Positions 7,687-15,627 of a DNA stretch of 64,000 nt are shown here, piece by piece; position 1 is the stretch's first letter; each line of letters starts with the position of its first letter. Below the pieces are notes generated by a model. It made no database searches, was not told the origin of the DNA, and was given only the letters and a program-made list of their open reading frames with translations. The DNA is from Clostridia bacterium (GTDB taxonomy: Bacteria; Bacillota; Clostridia; UMGS1840; HGM11507). The DNA is taken from NCBI GenBank assembly GCA_017554615.1, contig JAFZHY010000013.1, positions 1-64,000 on the forward strand, given 5' to 3'. The translations under genes and the position numbers were made by a program.

Positions 7687-9459
7687 TTATTTTAAGTTTG
7701 ATTCAAGTTTTGCTAACTGTTCAGCCATTTCTTTTGGAAGTTTATCGCCGAACTGTGCGAAGTATTCTTTGATGTTTTCTACATCTTCAAGCCATACTTT
7801 GTTATCGATTGAAAGTAATGCTTCGATTTCAGCAGTTGTCATATCAAGACCTGTAACGTCAACATCGCTAACGTTAGGAACGTAACCGATAGCAGTTTCC
7901 TTAGCGTCAACTTTACCGTCGCATCTGTCTAAAATCCAGTTAAGAACTCTCATATTGTCGCCGAAACCTGGCCACATAAAGTTATCATTTTCGTCTTTTC
8001 TGAACCAGTTAACATGGAAGATTTTAGGTGCTTTGTCGCCTAATTTTTTACCCATGTCTAACCAGTGCTGCCAGTAAGAAGCCATATTGTAACCAACGAA
8101 AGGTTTCATAGCCATTGGGTCACGTCTAACAACACCAACTGCTCCTGCTGCTGCTGCAGTAGTTTCAGATGCCATTGTAGCACCAACGAATGTACCGTGT
8201 TCCCAATCTCTTGACTGGTATACTAATGGAGCACATTTAGCACGTCTGCCACCGAATACGATTGCAGATACAGGAACTCCCATTGGATTTTCAAATTCAG
8301 AAGAAATACATGGGCAGTTAACTGCAGGTGCTGTAAATCTTGAGTTTGGATGAGCAAGTTTGTTACCTTCAGCAGTAAATTCTTTACCGTTAACAACTGA
8401 ACCTTTCCATTCTGTTGCATTTTCAGGAGGGTTCTTATCTAAGCCTTCCCACCAAACTGTATTGTCATCGTTATTTATAGCAACGTTTGTAAAGATTGTA
8501 TTTTTCTTTGTAGCTGCAAGAGCGTTAAAGTTTGTTTTTTCGCTTGTACCAGGAGCAACGCCGAAGAAACCTGCTTCAGGGTTAATAGCATATAATCTTC
8601 CGTCAGGACCGATTCTTAACCAAGCGATATCGTCCCCAACTGTCCATACTTTATATCCTTTTTCTTTTAGATATTCAGGTGGAATTAACATAGCAAGGTT
8701 TGTTTTACCACATGCTGAAGGGAAAGCAGCACAGATGTACTTAACTTCGCCCTGAGGGTTTTCTAAACCTAAGATAAGCATATGTTCAGCCATCCAGCCT
8801 TCCTGCATACCAAGGTATGAAGCAATACGTAGAGCAAAACATTTTTTACCAAGTAAAACGTTTCCGCCGTATGCTGAGTTAACAGACATAATTGTTTTAT
8901 CCTGTGGGAACTGAACGATATATCTTTCTTCAGGATCAACATCTTTTTTAGCGTGTAAACATTTAACGAAATCAGGATTTTCGCCTAATGCTTCTAATAC
9001 TTTATTGCCAACTCTTGTCATAATAGCCATGTTTAATACAACATAGATACTATCTGTAAGTTCTACACCGATTTTAGAGAATGGAGAACCAACAGGACCC
9101 ATTGAGTAAGGAATAACATACATTGTTCTTCCTACCATAGAATCTTTGTATAATTTGTTTAATTTTTCATACATTTGGGAAGGTTCCATCCAGTTATTGA
9201 TAGGACCTGCTTCTTCTTTTGTAGGTGTACAAATAAATGTTCTGTCTTCAACACGGGCAACGTCGTTTTCTGCTGTTCTGTGATAGTAACATCCAGGTAA
9301 TTTTTCCTGGTTTAATTTAAGAATTTCGCCTGTTGCACATGCTTCTTCTCTTAAAGCTTCAAGTTGAGCTTCTTCCCCTGTAACCCAAACAATCTGGTCA
9401 GGATTACAAAGAGCTTTCATTTCTTCTAACCAAGTTAATACTGCTTGATTTTTTGTCAT
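7687..9459 (-). CDS. pckG: Phosphoenolpyruvate carboxykinase (GTP)
   Basis: Interconverts oxaloacetate + GTP and PEP + CO2 + GDP. It is 590 aa from ATG at 9459; a TTG six codons upstream would put the GAGGAG ribosome site inside the gene, so it is rejected. The P-loop FPSACGKTN is at about residues 246-254. Length, the GRTMYVIPYSMGP segment and the FGGRRAKCAP region identify the GTP-dependent class, which is unrelated in sequence to the roughly 520-540 aa ATP-dependent PckA of Bacillus. In fermenting anaerobes this enzyme can run toward oxaloacetate. It is monocistronic: a TATAAT at 9538-9533 lies upstream and a terminator follows. Confidence 0.96.
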   Translation of the reverse strand: MTKNQAVLTWLEEMKALCNPDQIVWVTGEEAQLEALREEACATGEILKLNQEKLPGCYYHRTAENDVARVEDRTFICTPTKEEAGPINNWMEPSQMYEKLNKLYKDSMVGRTMYVIPYSMGPVGSPFSKIGVELTDSIYVVLNMAIMTRVGNKVLEALGENPDFVKCLHAKKDVDPEERYIVQFPQDKTIMSVNSAYGGNVLLGKKCFALRIASYLGMQEGWMAEHMLILGLENPQGEVKYICAAFPSACGKTNLAMLIPPEYLKEKGYKVWTVGDDIAWLRIGPDGRLYAINPEAGFFGVAPGTSEKTNFNALAATKKNTIFTNVAINNDDNTVWWEGLDKNPPENATEWKGSVVNGKEFTAEGNKLAHPNSRFTAPAVNCPCISSEFENPMGVPVSAIVFGGRRAKCAPLVYQSRDWEHGTFVGATMASETTAAAAGAVGVVRRDPMAMKPFVGYNMASYWQHWLDMGKKLGDKAPKIFHVNWFRKDENDNFMWPGFGDNMRVLNWILDRCDGKVDAKETAIGYVPNVSDVDVTGLDMTTAEIEALLSIDNKVWLEDVENIKEYFAQFGDKLPKEMAEQLAKLESNLK

Positions 9460-9620
9460 AATATTTTCTCCTCTCAAAAATATATTATAATTTTTAAATT
9501 AAATTGCATTATAAAATATTACAATCGTAATTATTATACAATAGTTTTTCAAAAAAATAAAGTATTTTTTTAAAATATTCATATTAAATTTACTTTTACT
9601 TATTTTTTGATAACTTATGC
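9460..9620. promoter_or_regulatory. pckA leader and promoter region
   Basis: A gene-free, very AT-rich stretch. On the minus strand TATAAT (9538-9533) is the best -10; the hexamer 17 bp upstream (TTTATT) is a poor -35. The 5' leader to pckA would be about 70 nt and shows no clear fold. Nothing else is recognised. Confidence 0.5.
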
Positions 9621-9652
9621 AAAAAACTCCGGCAGGCTGACCGGAGTTTTTT
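9621..9652 (-). terminator. Strong intrinsic terminator upstream of pckA
   Basis: AAAAAACTCCGG and CCGGAGTTTTTT form a 12-bp stem with an 8-nt loop and a T6 run on the minus strand. It ends noc or the candidate RNA before the pckA promoter. It is symmetrical, so it could also work on the plus strand. Confidence 0.9.
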
Positions 9653-9776
9653 GTAAATAGATTTTTTCACCTGTTACGGATATTATATAAGGGGATTTAC
9701 AATATCTTACAATTAAGAACACAAAAGGGGGTGTATTCTTAATTTAAACAGGTGTAATGGAGAATGGGGTTTTTTT
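9621..9776 (-). ncRNA. Candidate structured C-rich small RNA or noc 3' UTR
   Basis: Read on the minus strand, 9754-9747 pairs with 9675-9668 (8 bp). Inside are two more helices: 9744-9736 with 9719-9711 (9 bp, plus 3 bp nearer the tip) and 9706-9701 with 9684-9679 (6 bp). The result is a compact three-way junction. Both hairpin loops carry C-runs (CCCCUUUU at 9730-9723 and UCCCCUU near 9695-9689), and another CCCC lies at 9769-9766. A clean intrinsic terminator follows at 9652-9621. There is no strong promoter just upstream, so processing from the noc transcript is possible. C-rich loops recall RsaE/RoxS-type sRNAs that bind Shine-Dalgarno sites; that role is inference. Confidence 0.4.
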
Positions 9777-9830
9777 AAATATTCCGTTTAGTTTAAAAGT
9801 TAAAACTAAAGATGCAAAAACGGAATATTT
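9777..9830. repeat. 13-bp inverted repeat after noc
   Basis: AAATATTCCGTTT (9777-9789) is matched perfectly by AAACGGAATATTT (9818-9830). An inner AGTTT/AAACT pair (9790-9794 with 9803-9807) extends the fold. It begins 3 bp beyond the noc stop. Neither strand has a terminator-type T-run directly after the stem, so it may stabilise a 3' end rather than stop transcription. Confidence 0.55.
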
Positions 9831-9833
9831 AAG

Positions 9834-10697
9834 TTATTTATTATTAGGTAGATTTTTATCTACTCTAATGACATATTCAATAAAGTCATCCGTTTCTTTC
9901 TTGTTTGACTTTATAAGCAGCCCTGACTGTCTTATTAAATCAACAGTCTGATTTATGGTGCTTGAAAAAATTCTTAAATCTTTAAACAGGCTTACACATC
10001 TTAATTTAGTGTGATTTTTTTTATTTTCTCTTTTTACCTCGCCCAAAAGTCCTAAAATAAGGCTTTCGGTCTGGGCTACATTTAAGTTTTTGCTTATTAT
10101 TTCATTTATTGCTTTTTCTCTTAATTCATATTCATCAAGTTTAATTAAACATCTTGCATGGCGCTCGGTAAGGTTATTATCAATTATTATCTGCTTAAGG
10201 TCAGGCTCAAGTTTTAAAAGCCTTAATTTATTTGCAACGGTAGATTGGTTTTTGCCTAATTTTTTTGCAAGTTCTTCCTGTGTCAGATTACATTCTTCAA
10301 TTAACTTTCTGTAACTGTCTGCTTCTTCAAAAAAGGTTAAATCATGCCTTTGTATGTTCTCTATAATTGAAAGAACCATTGATTCTTCTCTTGAAAATTT
10401 CTTAACAATAACAGGAACGGTTGCCAAACCTATAAGTTTTGCTGCCCTTAATCTTCTCTCTCCTGCTATTAATTCATATAAATCTTTTTCTATCTGCTTT
10501 ACGGTTAAAGGCTGGAGTATTCCGTGCTCTTTTATTGAACGGGATAATTCATAGAGTTTGCTCTCGTCAAAATCTTTTCTCGGCTGATATTTATTTGGAA
10601 CTATCATATCAGGCGAAATAAACATTAAACGAGGCTTGTCCACAACTTTTGCACTTATCATATTAAGCATAAAAAAATAACACCGTCCTTTCTTCAT
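9834..10697 (-). CDS. noc: Nucleoid occlusion protein (ParB/Noc family)
   Basis: A 287-aa ParB-fold DNA-binding CTPase. GERRLRAAK (residues 79-87) and ENIQRHDLT form the CTP/clamp region, and TQEELAKKLGKNQSTVANKLRLLKL (about 139-163) is the helix-turn-helix. That HTH, the ERHARCLIKL segment and the RIFSSTINQTVDLIRQSG tail match Noc better than chromosomal ParB. It follows rsmG, the usual noc position, and no parA is adjacent. The start is uncertain: ATG 10697 lies about 5 nt after the predicted transcript start, while ATGs at 10670 and 10661 lack a well-spaced ribosome site. The basic-aromatic start MKKGRCYFF resembles Noc's membrane-binding helix, favouring 10697. Confidence 0.85.
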   Translation of the reverse strand: MKKGRCYFFMLNMISAKVVDKPRLMFISPDMIVPNKYQPRKDFDESKLYELSRSIKEHGILQPLTVKQIEKDLYELIAGERRLRAAKLIGLATVPVIVKKFSREESMVLSIIENIQRHDLTFFEEADSYRKLIEECNLTQEELAKKLGKNQSTVANKLRLLKLEPDLKQIIIDNNLTERHARCLIKLDEYELREKAINEIISKNLNVAQTESLILGLLGEVKRENKKNHTKLRCVSLFKDLRIFSSTINQTVDLIRQSGLLIKSNKKETDDFIEYVIRVDKNLPNNK

Positions 10698-10711
10698 GGT
10701 ACAGTGTTATT
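10676..10711. promoter_or_regulatory. Inverted repeat over the noc start and -10 box
   Basis: AATAACAC (10676-10683) and GTGTTATT (10704-10711) are perfect 8-bp arms flanking the first noc ATG. The right arm overlaps the -10 element at 10709-10714. It could be an operator or an mRNA hairpin limiting noc translation; the sequence does not decide. Confidence 0.45.
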
Positions 10712-10737
10712 ATATCCATTTTTTTCCAATTTGTAAA
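10709..10737 (-). promoter_or_regulatory. Sigma-A promoter for noc
   Basis: Minus strand: TTTACA (10737-10732), a 17-bp spacer, TATAAT (10714-10709). The expected start of transcription, near 10702, is only a few bases before the first ATG. Confidence 0.82.
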
Positions 10738-10762
10738 GAAAAAGCGTTCGCCAATTTGCGAC

Positions 10763-10807
10763 AAACCCTGTCATATCTAAGGCTTAAGCTTAGATATGAC
10801 AGGGTTT
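10763..10807. terminator. 19-bp perfect hairpin after rsmG
   Basis: 10763-10781 pairs with 10789-10807 without a mismatch, around a 7-nt loop. It is 11 bp past the rsmG stop, so it is probably the rsmG terminator. However, the minus-strand tail is only TTTG, while the plus-strand tail is T-rich. A pure transcript-end stem is also possible. Confidence 0.6.
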
Positions 10808-10817
10808 TAGATTTTTA

Positions 10818-11522
10818 TTATAGTGGATTTTTAGTAGGTTTACCTGCCTGACGAGGGTATTTATCAGGTGTAGATTTAATCTTTTTAAATATGTAAATTT
10901 TTCTTTGATTATCCGTGCCAGGAAGAATAAACTCTTCTTTTTTAACAAGTTCGATATTTAAAATCTTCATAGCATTTTTCGCATTATCAAGTTCAATATC
11001 CCCGTCCTTTCCTTTAAGGGCTATAAAATAGCCATCACATTTAACAAACGGAGTGCAGTATTCCATAAGCACATTAAGCGGTGCTACTGCACGGGCAACG
11101 CATATATCATACTTTTGCCTGTAATTTTCCATATGCCCTGCGTCTTCTGCGCGGGAATGAAATGTTGAAATATCGGTTAGCCCTAATTCTTCAATTAATA
11201 TATTTAAGAAGTTTATTCTTTTATTAAGGGAATCTAACAAGGTAAATTTAAGAGAGGGATTATAAATTTTAAGAGGGACAGAGGGAAATCCTGCGCCACA
11301 CCCTACATCAATTACACTCATCCCATCTTTAAAGAAGCCTGACAGTACAGGCAGAACACTGTCTAAATAATGCTTAAGATTTATTTCGTCAGGGTCTAAG
11401 ATAGAGGTAAGATTAACCTTATTGTTATAGTCTGTAAGAAGTTTTGTATATTTTTTAAACTTCTCTTCTTTAGTGTCATCTATTGTTAAACCCATTAAAG
11501 AAAATAGTTCTTTTAAATTCAT
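10818..11522 (-). CDS. rsmG: 16S rRNA (guanine527-N7)-methyltransferase
   Basis: Methylates G527 of 16S rRNA with SAM (loss gives low-level streptomycin resistance in other bacteria). It is 234 aa, the usual size for the family. The SAM-binding motif VIDVGCGAGFPSVPLK is at residues 70-85, and the C-terminal PDKYPRQAGKPTKNPL tail is diagnostic of RsmG. It starts 21 bp after the yitT stop on the same strand and is followed by a hairpin and noc. In most Firmicutes mnmE and mnmG precede it; here a yitT gene does. Confidence 0.96.
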   Translation of the reverse strand: MNLKELFSLMGLTIDDTKEEKFKKYTKLLTDYNNKVNLTSILDPDEINLKHYLDSVLPVLSGFFKDGMSVIDVGCGAGFPSVPLKIYNPSLKFTLLDSLNKRINFLNILIEELGLTDISTFHSRAEDAGHMENYRQKYDICVARAVAPLNVLMEYCTPFVKCDGYFIALKGKDGDIELDNAKNAMKILNIELVKKEEFILPGTDNQRKIYIFKKIKSTPDKYPRQAGKPTKNPL

Positions 11523-11543
11523 AATTTATCCATTCCTTTACAA

Positions 11544-12428
11544 TTAGTCAATATTAAATTTAAACACATCTGCGACTTCTGTAATAGTTATAAAAGCGCC
11601 TTTATCAATATTATGAACAATATTTCTCATTTTTGCAATCTGGAAACGGTCAAGGATAAAATAAATCATAGTTTTATCTTCATCCGAATATCCACCCCTA
11701 ACGGATATTTTAGTTGCGCCACATTCAAATTCTTTCATAAGTTCATAGCAAATCTGTTCCGGCTTTGTGGTTATAATCATTGCTGCTTTTGAACGGTCAA
11801 GACCCTCTACGATAAAGTCTATTGTTTTAAGCCCTGCTCCGTAAGTAACGATTGAATACAAAGGAAGTATCCAGTTTTTAAGCACTATTCCGCATATAAC
11901 ATAGAGTATAACATTATACACCATTACAAATGTGCCAACTGTAACGCCCAATCTTTTGGCAAATACCACAGACATAACTTCTACACCGTCAATAGCGCCA
12001 CCGAAACGGATAGTAAGACCGCTTCCCACCCCTGAGATAAGTCCACCAAAAAGAGCGCATAAAAGCAAGTCTTCCCCCGCAAGAGGAGATGCGAAAGACA
12101 CATCTAAAGGCAATATATCTGTAATAAGCCATGCTCCCAATGCATACATAGAAATTGTATATAAAGAATAAATGGTAAAAAGTTTTCCTTGCTTTTTATA
12201 ACCGAATATAAATAAAGGAATATTAAGTAAAAGCAGACATAAAGGCAAAGAAAGCCACTCGGGCGAAATCTGGGAAATAAGCATTGAAGTCCCTGAAATT
12301 CCACTGTCATATAACTTAACCGGAGTTAAAAAAACCGTAATACCGAATGCGTTTATAAAACCTGCTATTGTAAGCAACAATAACTTTGTTGCTTCAATTC
12401 CTCTAAAAAATTTTTTAATTAAATTCAT
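11544..12428 (-). CDS. YitT family membrane protein
   Basis: A 294-aa protein with an N-terminal membrane domain (YitT/DUF161, about residues 15-190, five to six hydrophobic segments) and a soluble C-terminal DUF2179 domain (about 215-280, with GATKISVRGGYSDEDKTMIYFILDR). The family is abundant in Firmicutes, but its transport or regulatory role is not established. AGGAGC precedes the ATG. It appears to be transcribed with rsmG from the promoter at 12490-12518. The glycine-rich GGLISGVGSGLTIRFGGAIDGVEV segment is the most conserved part of the membrane domain. Confidence 0.88.
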   Translation of the reverse strand: MNLIKKFFRGIEATKLLLLTIAGFINAFGITVFLTPVKLYDSGISGTSMLISQISPEWLSLPLCLLLLNIPLFIFGYKKQGKLFTIYSLYTISMYALGAWLITDILPLDVSFASPLAGEDLLLCALFGGLISGVGSGLTIRFGGAIDGVEVMSVVFAKRLGVTVGTFVMVYNVILYVICGIVLKNWILPLYSIVTYGAGLKTIDFIVEGLDRSKAAMIITTKPEQICYELMKEFECGATKISVRGGYSDEDKTMIYFILDRFQIAKMRNIVHNIDKGAFITITEVADVFKFNID

Positions 12429-12489
12429 TACCTTGCTCCTAAAACAATTACAATCTATTTATGTAATATATATTTATACACTTATTATA

Positions 12490-12518
12490 ATTATAATTTA
12501 AAATCTTATTTTTTTCAA
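12490..12518 (-). promoter_or_regulatory. Sigma-A promoter for yitT-rsmG
   Basis: Minus strand: TTGAAA (12518-12513), a 17-bp spacer, TATAAT (12495-12490). It lies about 60 bp before yitT and just beyond the rpoD terminator. Confidence 0.82.
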
Positions 12519-12537
12519 GTGATTAAACTTTAAAAAT

Positions 12538-12564
12538 GCGAAGTGTTTTTTAAAAACACTTCGC
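12538..12564 (-). terminator. Terminator downstream of rpoD
   Basis: GCGAAGTGTTTTT and AAAAACACTTCGC form a long stem with a minimal loop, followed by ATTTTT on the minus strand. The same GCGAAGTGT/ACACTTCGC core is used in the PFOR terminator at 19655-19686. Confidence 0.85.
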
Positions 12565-12573
12565 TTTGATTTG

Positions 12574-12600
12574 AATTAAGGAAATCTTTTAACTTTTTGC
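12574..12600 (-). repeat. Vestigial second copy of the rpoD 3' end
   Basis: These 27 bases match the last codons of rpoD (12635-12661) with a single mismatch, 61 bp apart in direct orientation. Translated in the same frame the copy reads KKLKDFLN, identical to the RpoD C-terminus. The bases between, such as GTCTGGAACGC, do not match the gene. This looks like the remnant of a partial tandem duplication, placed between rpoD and its terminator. Confidence 0.75.
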
Positions 12601-12632
12601 GTTCCAGACTTTTTTAACATACCCACATCATT

Positions 12633-13715
12633 TTAATTAAGGAAATCTTTTAATTTTTTGCTTCTGCTTGGATGTCTTAATTTTCTTAATGCTTTTGCTT
12701 CAATCTGTCTTATTCTTTCACGGGTTACATTAAATTCTCTGCCCACTTCTTCCAATGTGCGCATCTGACCGTCTTCTAGGCCGAAACGAAGTTTTAGAAC
12801 TCTTGCTTCTCTTGGGGTTAGGGTGCTTAGAACTTCCTGGAACTGTTCTTTTAAAAGAGTATATGCGGCAGCATCAGCAGGAGATTGAGCATCTGAATCC
12901 TGGATGAAATCTCCTAAGTGGCTGTCTTCTTCTTCGCCGATTGGAGTTTCTAAAGATACAGGGTCCTGACTGATTTTCTGAATTTCTCTAACCTTTTCAA
13001 CTGACATATTAAGATGCTTTGAAAGTTCTTCAGGTGTAGGGTCTCTTCCAAGTTCCTGTAAAAGTTGTCTTGATACTCTTAACAGTTTATTGATAGTTTC
13101 AACCATATGAACAGGAATTCTTATAGTTCTTGCCTGGTCAGCAATAGCACGGGTAATCGCCTGTCTTATCCACCATGTTGCATATGTGGAAAATTTAAAG
13201 CCTTTTGTAAAGTCAAACTTTTCTACTGCTTTGATAAGACCTAAATTACCTTCCTGAATAAGATCTAAGAAAAGCATTCCTCTTCCTACATATCTTTTGG
13301 CAATAGAAACAACAAGCCTTAAGTTTGCTTCTGCAAGCATTTGCTTGGCAGTTTCATCCCCCTCTGCCATACGCTTTGCATACATAATTTCTTCTTCTGT
13401 TGATAAAAGAGGAACTTTACCTATTTCTTTTAAGTACATTCTGACATGGTCATCTATTCCAACACCGTCCTGAAGAATTATCTCTTCAACCTCGTGTTCT
13501 TTAAAGTCCATATCCTCAGGGTTTTCCCCTTCCCCATCATTTACGATTTCAACTCCCATTTTTTCGAGTTTTTCGTAAATCTTTTCGATATCTTCAACAT
13601 TTAAGTCGATTTCACTAAGACGGTCATTAAGTTCTCCCAATGTGATTTTACTGTTGGCTTTGCCAAGTTCTAAGAGTTCTTTAATAACCGCTCTTTTACT
13701 CACTACTTCAGACAT
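12633..13715 (-). CDS. rpoD: RNA polymerase primary sigma factor (sigma-A)
   Basis: The housekeeping sigma factor, 360 aa, close to the Gram-positive SigA size (no long non-conserved insert). Seen in order: region 1.1 (residues 1-80), 1.2 ([17 protein letters not shown]), region 2 with [12 protein letters not shown] and [25 protein letters not shown], region 3, and the region 4.2 helix-turn-helix [24 protein letters not shown]. It is downstream of dnaG in the conserved dnaG-rpoD macromolecular synthesis arrangement. ATG at 13715 has GGAG 7-8 nt upstream. A short duplicated copy of its 3' end follows it. Confidence 0.98.
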   Translation of the reverse strand: MSEVVSKRAVIKELLELGKANSKITLGELNDRLSEIDLNVEDIEKIYEKLEKMGVEIVNDGEGENPEDMDFKEHEVEEIILQDGVGIDDHVRMYLKEIGKVPLLSTEEEIMYAKRMAEGDETAKQMLAEANLRLVVSIAKRYVGRGMLFLDLIQEGNLGLIKAVEKFDFTKGFKFSTYATWWIRQAITRAIADQARTIRIPVHMVETINKLLRVSRQLLQELGRDPTPEELSKHLNMSVEKVREIQKISQDPVSLETPIGEEEDSHLGDFIQDSDAQSPADAAAYTLLKEQFQEVLSTLTPREARVLKLRFGLEDGQMRTLEEVGREFNVTRERIRQIEAKALRKLRHPSRSKKLKDFLN

Positions 13716-13772
13716 CTATTTTCTCCTTTCGGTATACGGAAAAATCTTTCCCATTTTATTATATATAATTTT

Positions 13773-15518
13773 TTATTTTTTATCTGTTTTTTCTTTCAAT
13801 TTATGAAGTTGAGCGTTTAATTCTTCCAAAGAATCTGCTTTTACGACATTAAACTGATTTTTAAGATAATTTATTCTCTTTAAAAGGTCGGACACATTCT
13901 TTTCGTTAACTTCATAATTTAAACTTTTCATTTTAAGTTTTGCTATTTTTGATTTTTCTAAATCGGGCAGCCTGTCCAACACCATATTGACATCATATCC
14001 GCCTTTTTCCAAAAGAAGTTCGCCCAGTATTTTTACTGTCTTATTATAAAGGTCAAAAGAAAAATAGGAACAGGCAACATGGTCTTTTAATCTTTTAAAC
14101 CAGGTTATACTGTTTATTAATATATTGATAAGTTCCCCCTCGCACACATCAAGGTTATTTCTTATCTTATCTTCGTTTGATTCGTTTCTTCTTTTTATGT
14201 TTTCTTTAACCTCGGTTTTTTTCTCTTCAAACTTCTTGTTTTTCGATGTAATCTTTTTAAGTTCGCTATAAATTAGTTCTTCGCTTATATCAAGTTCTCT
14301 TGACAGTTTTTTTATGTAAAGTTCACGTTCTAAAGAATCGGAAAGTTTGCTAAGATGCACGGTTGCAATTCTTGCGTAATTAATTTTCCCTTCGATAGAT
14401 GTGATATCCACCTTTTCTTTTTCTATATCTAAAAGATATTCCATATATGTCGGCGCATCTTTTAAAAGTTTTAAAAAATATTCGCTTCCTGATTTTTTTA
14501 AAATTTCGTCAGGGTCTTTCCCACCTTTTAAAATAGCAACATTAACATCTATCCCCTCAAAGAGAAGATACTCTGCTGCTTTGGTTACAGCATTCTTTCC
14601 TGCCAAGTCGTTATCATAACAGATTATAACCTTTTTGGCATATCTTTTAATAAGTTTAGCGTGGTCTTCACAAAATGCAGTGCCAAGCGATGCAACTGCA
14701 CTGTTAAAGCCGAATTTATGAAGTGCTATAACATCCATCTGCCCTTCGGCAAGAATGATATAATCGGCTTTGGAATTTTTAGCAAGGTTTAAGCCGAATA
14801 AGTTCTGCCTTTTTTTAAAGGCTTCGGTTTCGCCTGTGTTTAAATATTTAGGAAGACTATCGTCCATAACTCTTCCGCTGAATGCTATAACATTTCCCCT
14901 TAAATCTATAACAGGAAAAATAATTCTGCTTCTGAAAAAGTCATAAACTCTTGATTCCTTTTTAGATATAACTCCTGCCTTTAACATTGCCCATTCGGAA
15001 AACTTATTAAGTTTAAGATGATTATAAAGGTCGTCATATGTACTTTTGGCATAACCTAACCCGAAATTCTTGATAGTTTTCATATCAAGGCCCCTGTCGG
15101 TAAGATACTTAAGGGCATTTTCATCTTTCATTAAGTTATTATGGAAATAGATAGCCGAAGTTTTATTGATTTCATATATATCTTTTTTTAACTGATGTTC
15201 TTTGGATATTTCTCCGTTTTCTTCAGGGAGAGGAACTCCGCCTCTTTCTGCAAGAAATTTTACTGCTTCTATAAAATCAAGATTATTGATTTTTTCAACA
15301 AAATTGATTATATTTCCGCCCTCGTGGCAACCGAAGCAATAGTATAACTGGTCGTCTTTATTCACAAAAAAAGAGGGGGTTTTTTCCTTGTGGAAAGGAC
15401 ACAACCCCAAAAATCTATTACCGCTTTGCTTTAAATCGGTATACATAGAAACTAAATCTATAATATCATTTCTCTGCCTGATTTCTTCTAAAAGCATATC
15501 GTCGAAATACAGCGCCAC
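13773..15518 (-). CDS. dnaG: DNA primase
   Basis: Makes RNA primers at the replication fork. It is 581 aa, with an N-terminal CHC2 zinc domain (C40, H43, C61, C64), the DnaG catalytic N-domain, TOPRIM (AEGQMDVIALHKFG and CYDNDLAGKNA), and a C-terminal helicase-interaction region of charged helices. The start is GTG at 15518 (MALYFDDML); GGGTG lies upstream, while the next ATG (eight codons in) has no ribosome site. It is followed by rpoD 57 bp downstream, so one transcript is likely. Confidence 0.97.
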   Translation of the reverse strand: MALYFDDMLLEEIRQRNDIIDLVSMYTDLKQSGNRFLGLCPFHKEKTPSFFVNKDDQLYYCFGCHEGGNIINFVEKINNLDFIEAVKFLAERGGVPLPEENGEISKEHQLKKDIYEINKTSAIYFHNNLMKDENALKYLTDRGLDMKTIKNFGLGYAKSTYDDLYNHLKLNKFSEWAMLKAGVISKKESRVYDFFRSRIIFPVIDLRGNVIAFSGRVMDDSLPKYLNTGETEAFKKRQNLFGLNLAKNSKADYIILAEGQMDVIALHKFGFNSAVASLGTAFCEDHAKLIKRYAKKVIICYDNDLAGKNAVTKAAEYLLFEGIDVNVAILKGGKDPDEILKKSGSEYFLKLLKDAPTYMEYLLDIEKEKVDITSIEGKINYARIATVHLSKLSDSLERELYIKKLSRELDISEELIYSELKKITSKNKKFEEKKTEVKENIKRRNESNEDKIRNNLDVCEGELINILINSITWFKRLKDHVACSYFSFDLYNKTVKILGELLLEKGGYDVNMVLDRLPDLEKSKIAKLKMKSLNYEVNEKNVSDLLKRINYLKNQFNVVKADSLEELNAQLHKLKEKTDKK

Positions 15519-15627
15519 TAACTATCACCCACATTTCTACTTTTTTATTTCGACAAAAAAAATAAAATTCCTTTTTTTAATATGATTTTGGTGCAAATTT
15601 AATCTAAACTCGTTTTGTAATTACAAA

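Noticed and set aside
9757-9951. Plus-strand 64-codon frame across the end of noc
   Set aside because: It overlaps the noc 3' end antisense, has a poorly spaced ribosome site, and its composition follows the noc frame. The region is better explained by RNA structure.
9461-10820. parS or Noc-binding sites near noc
   Set aside because: I found neither TGTTTCACGTGAAACA nor ATTTCCCGGGAAAT, nor close matches, in the window.
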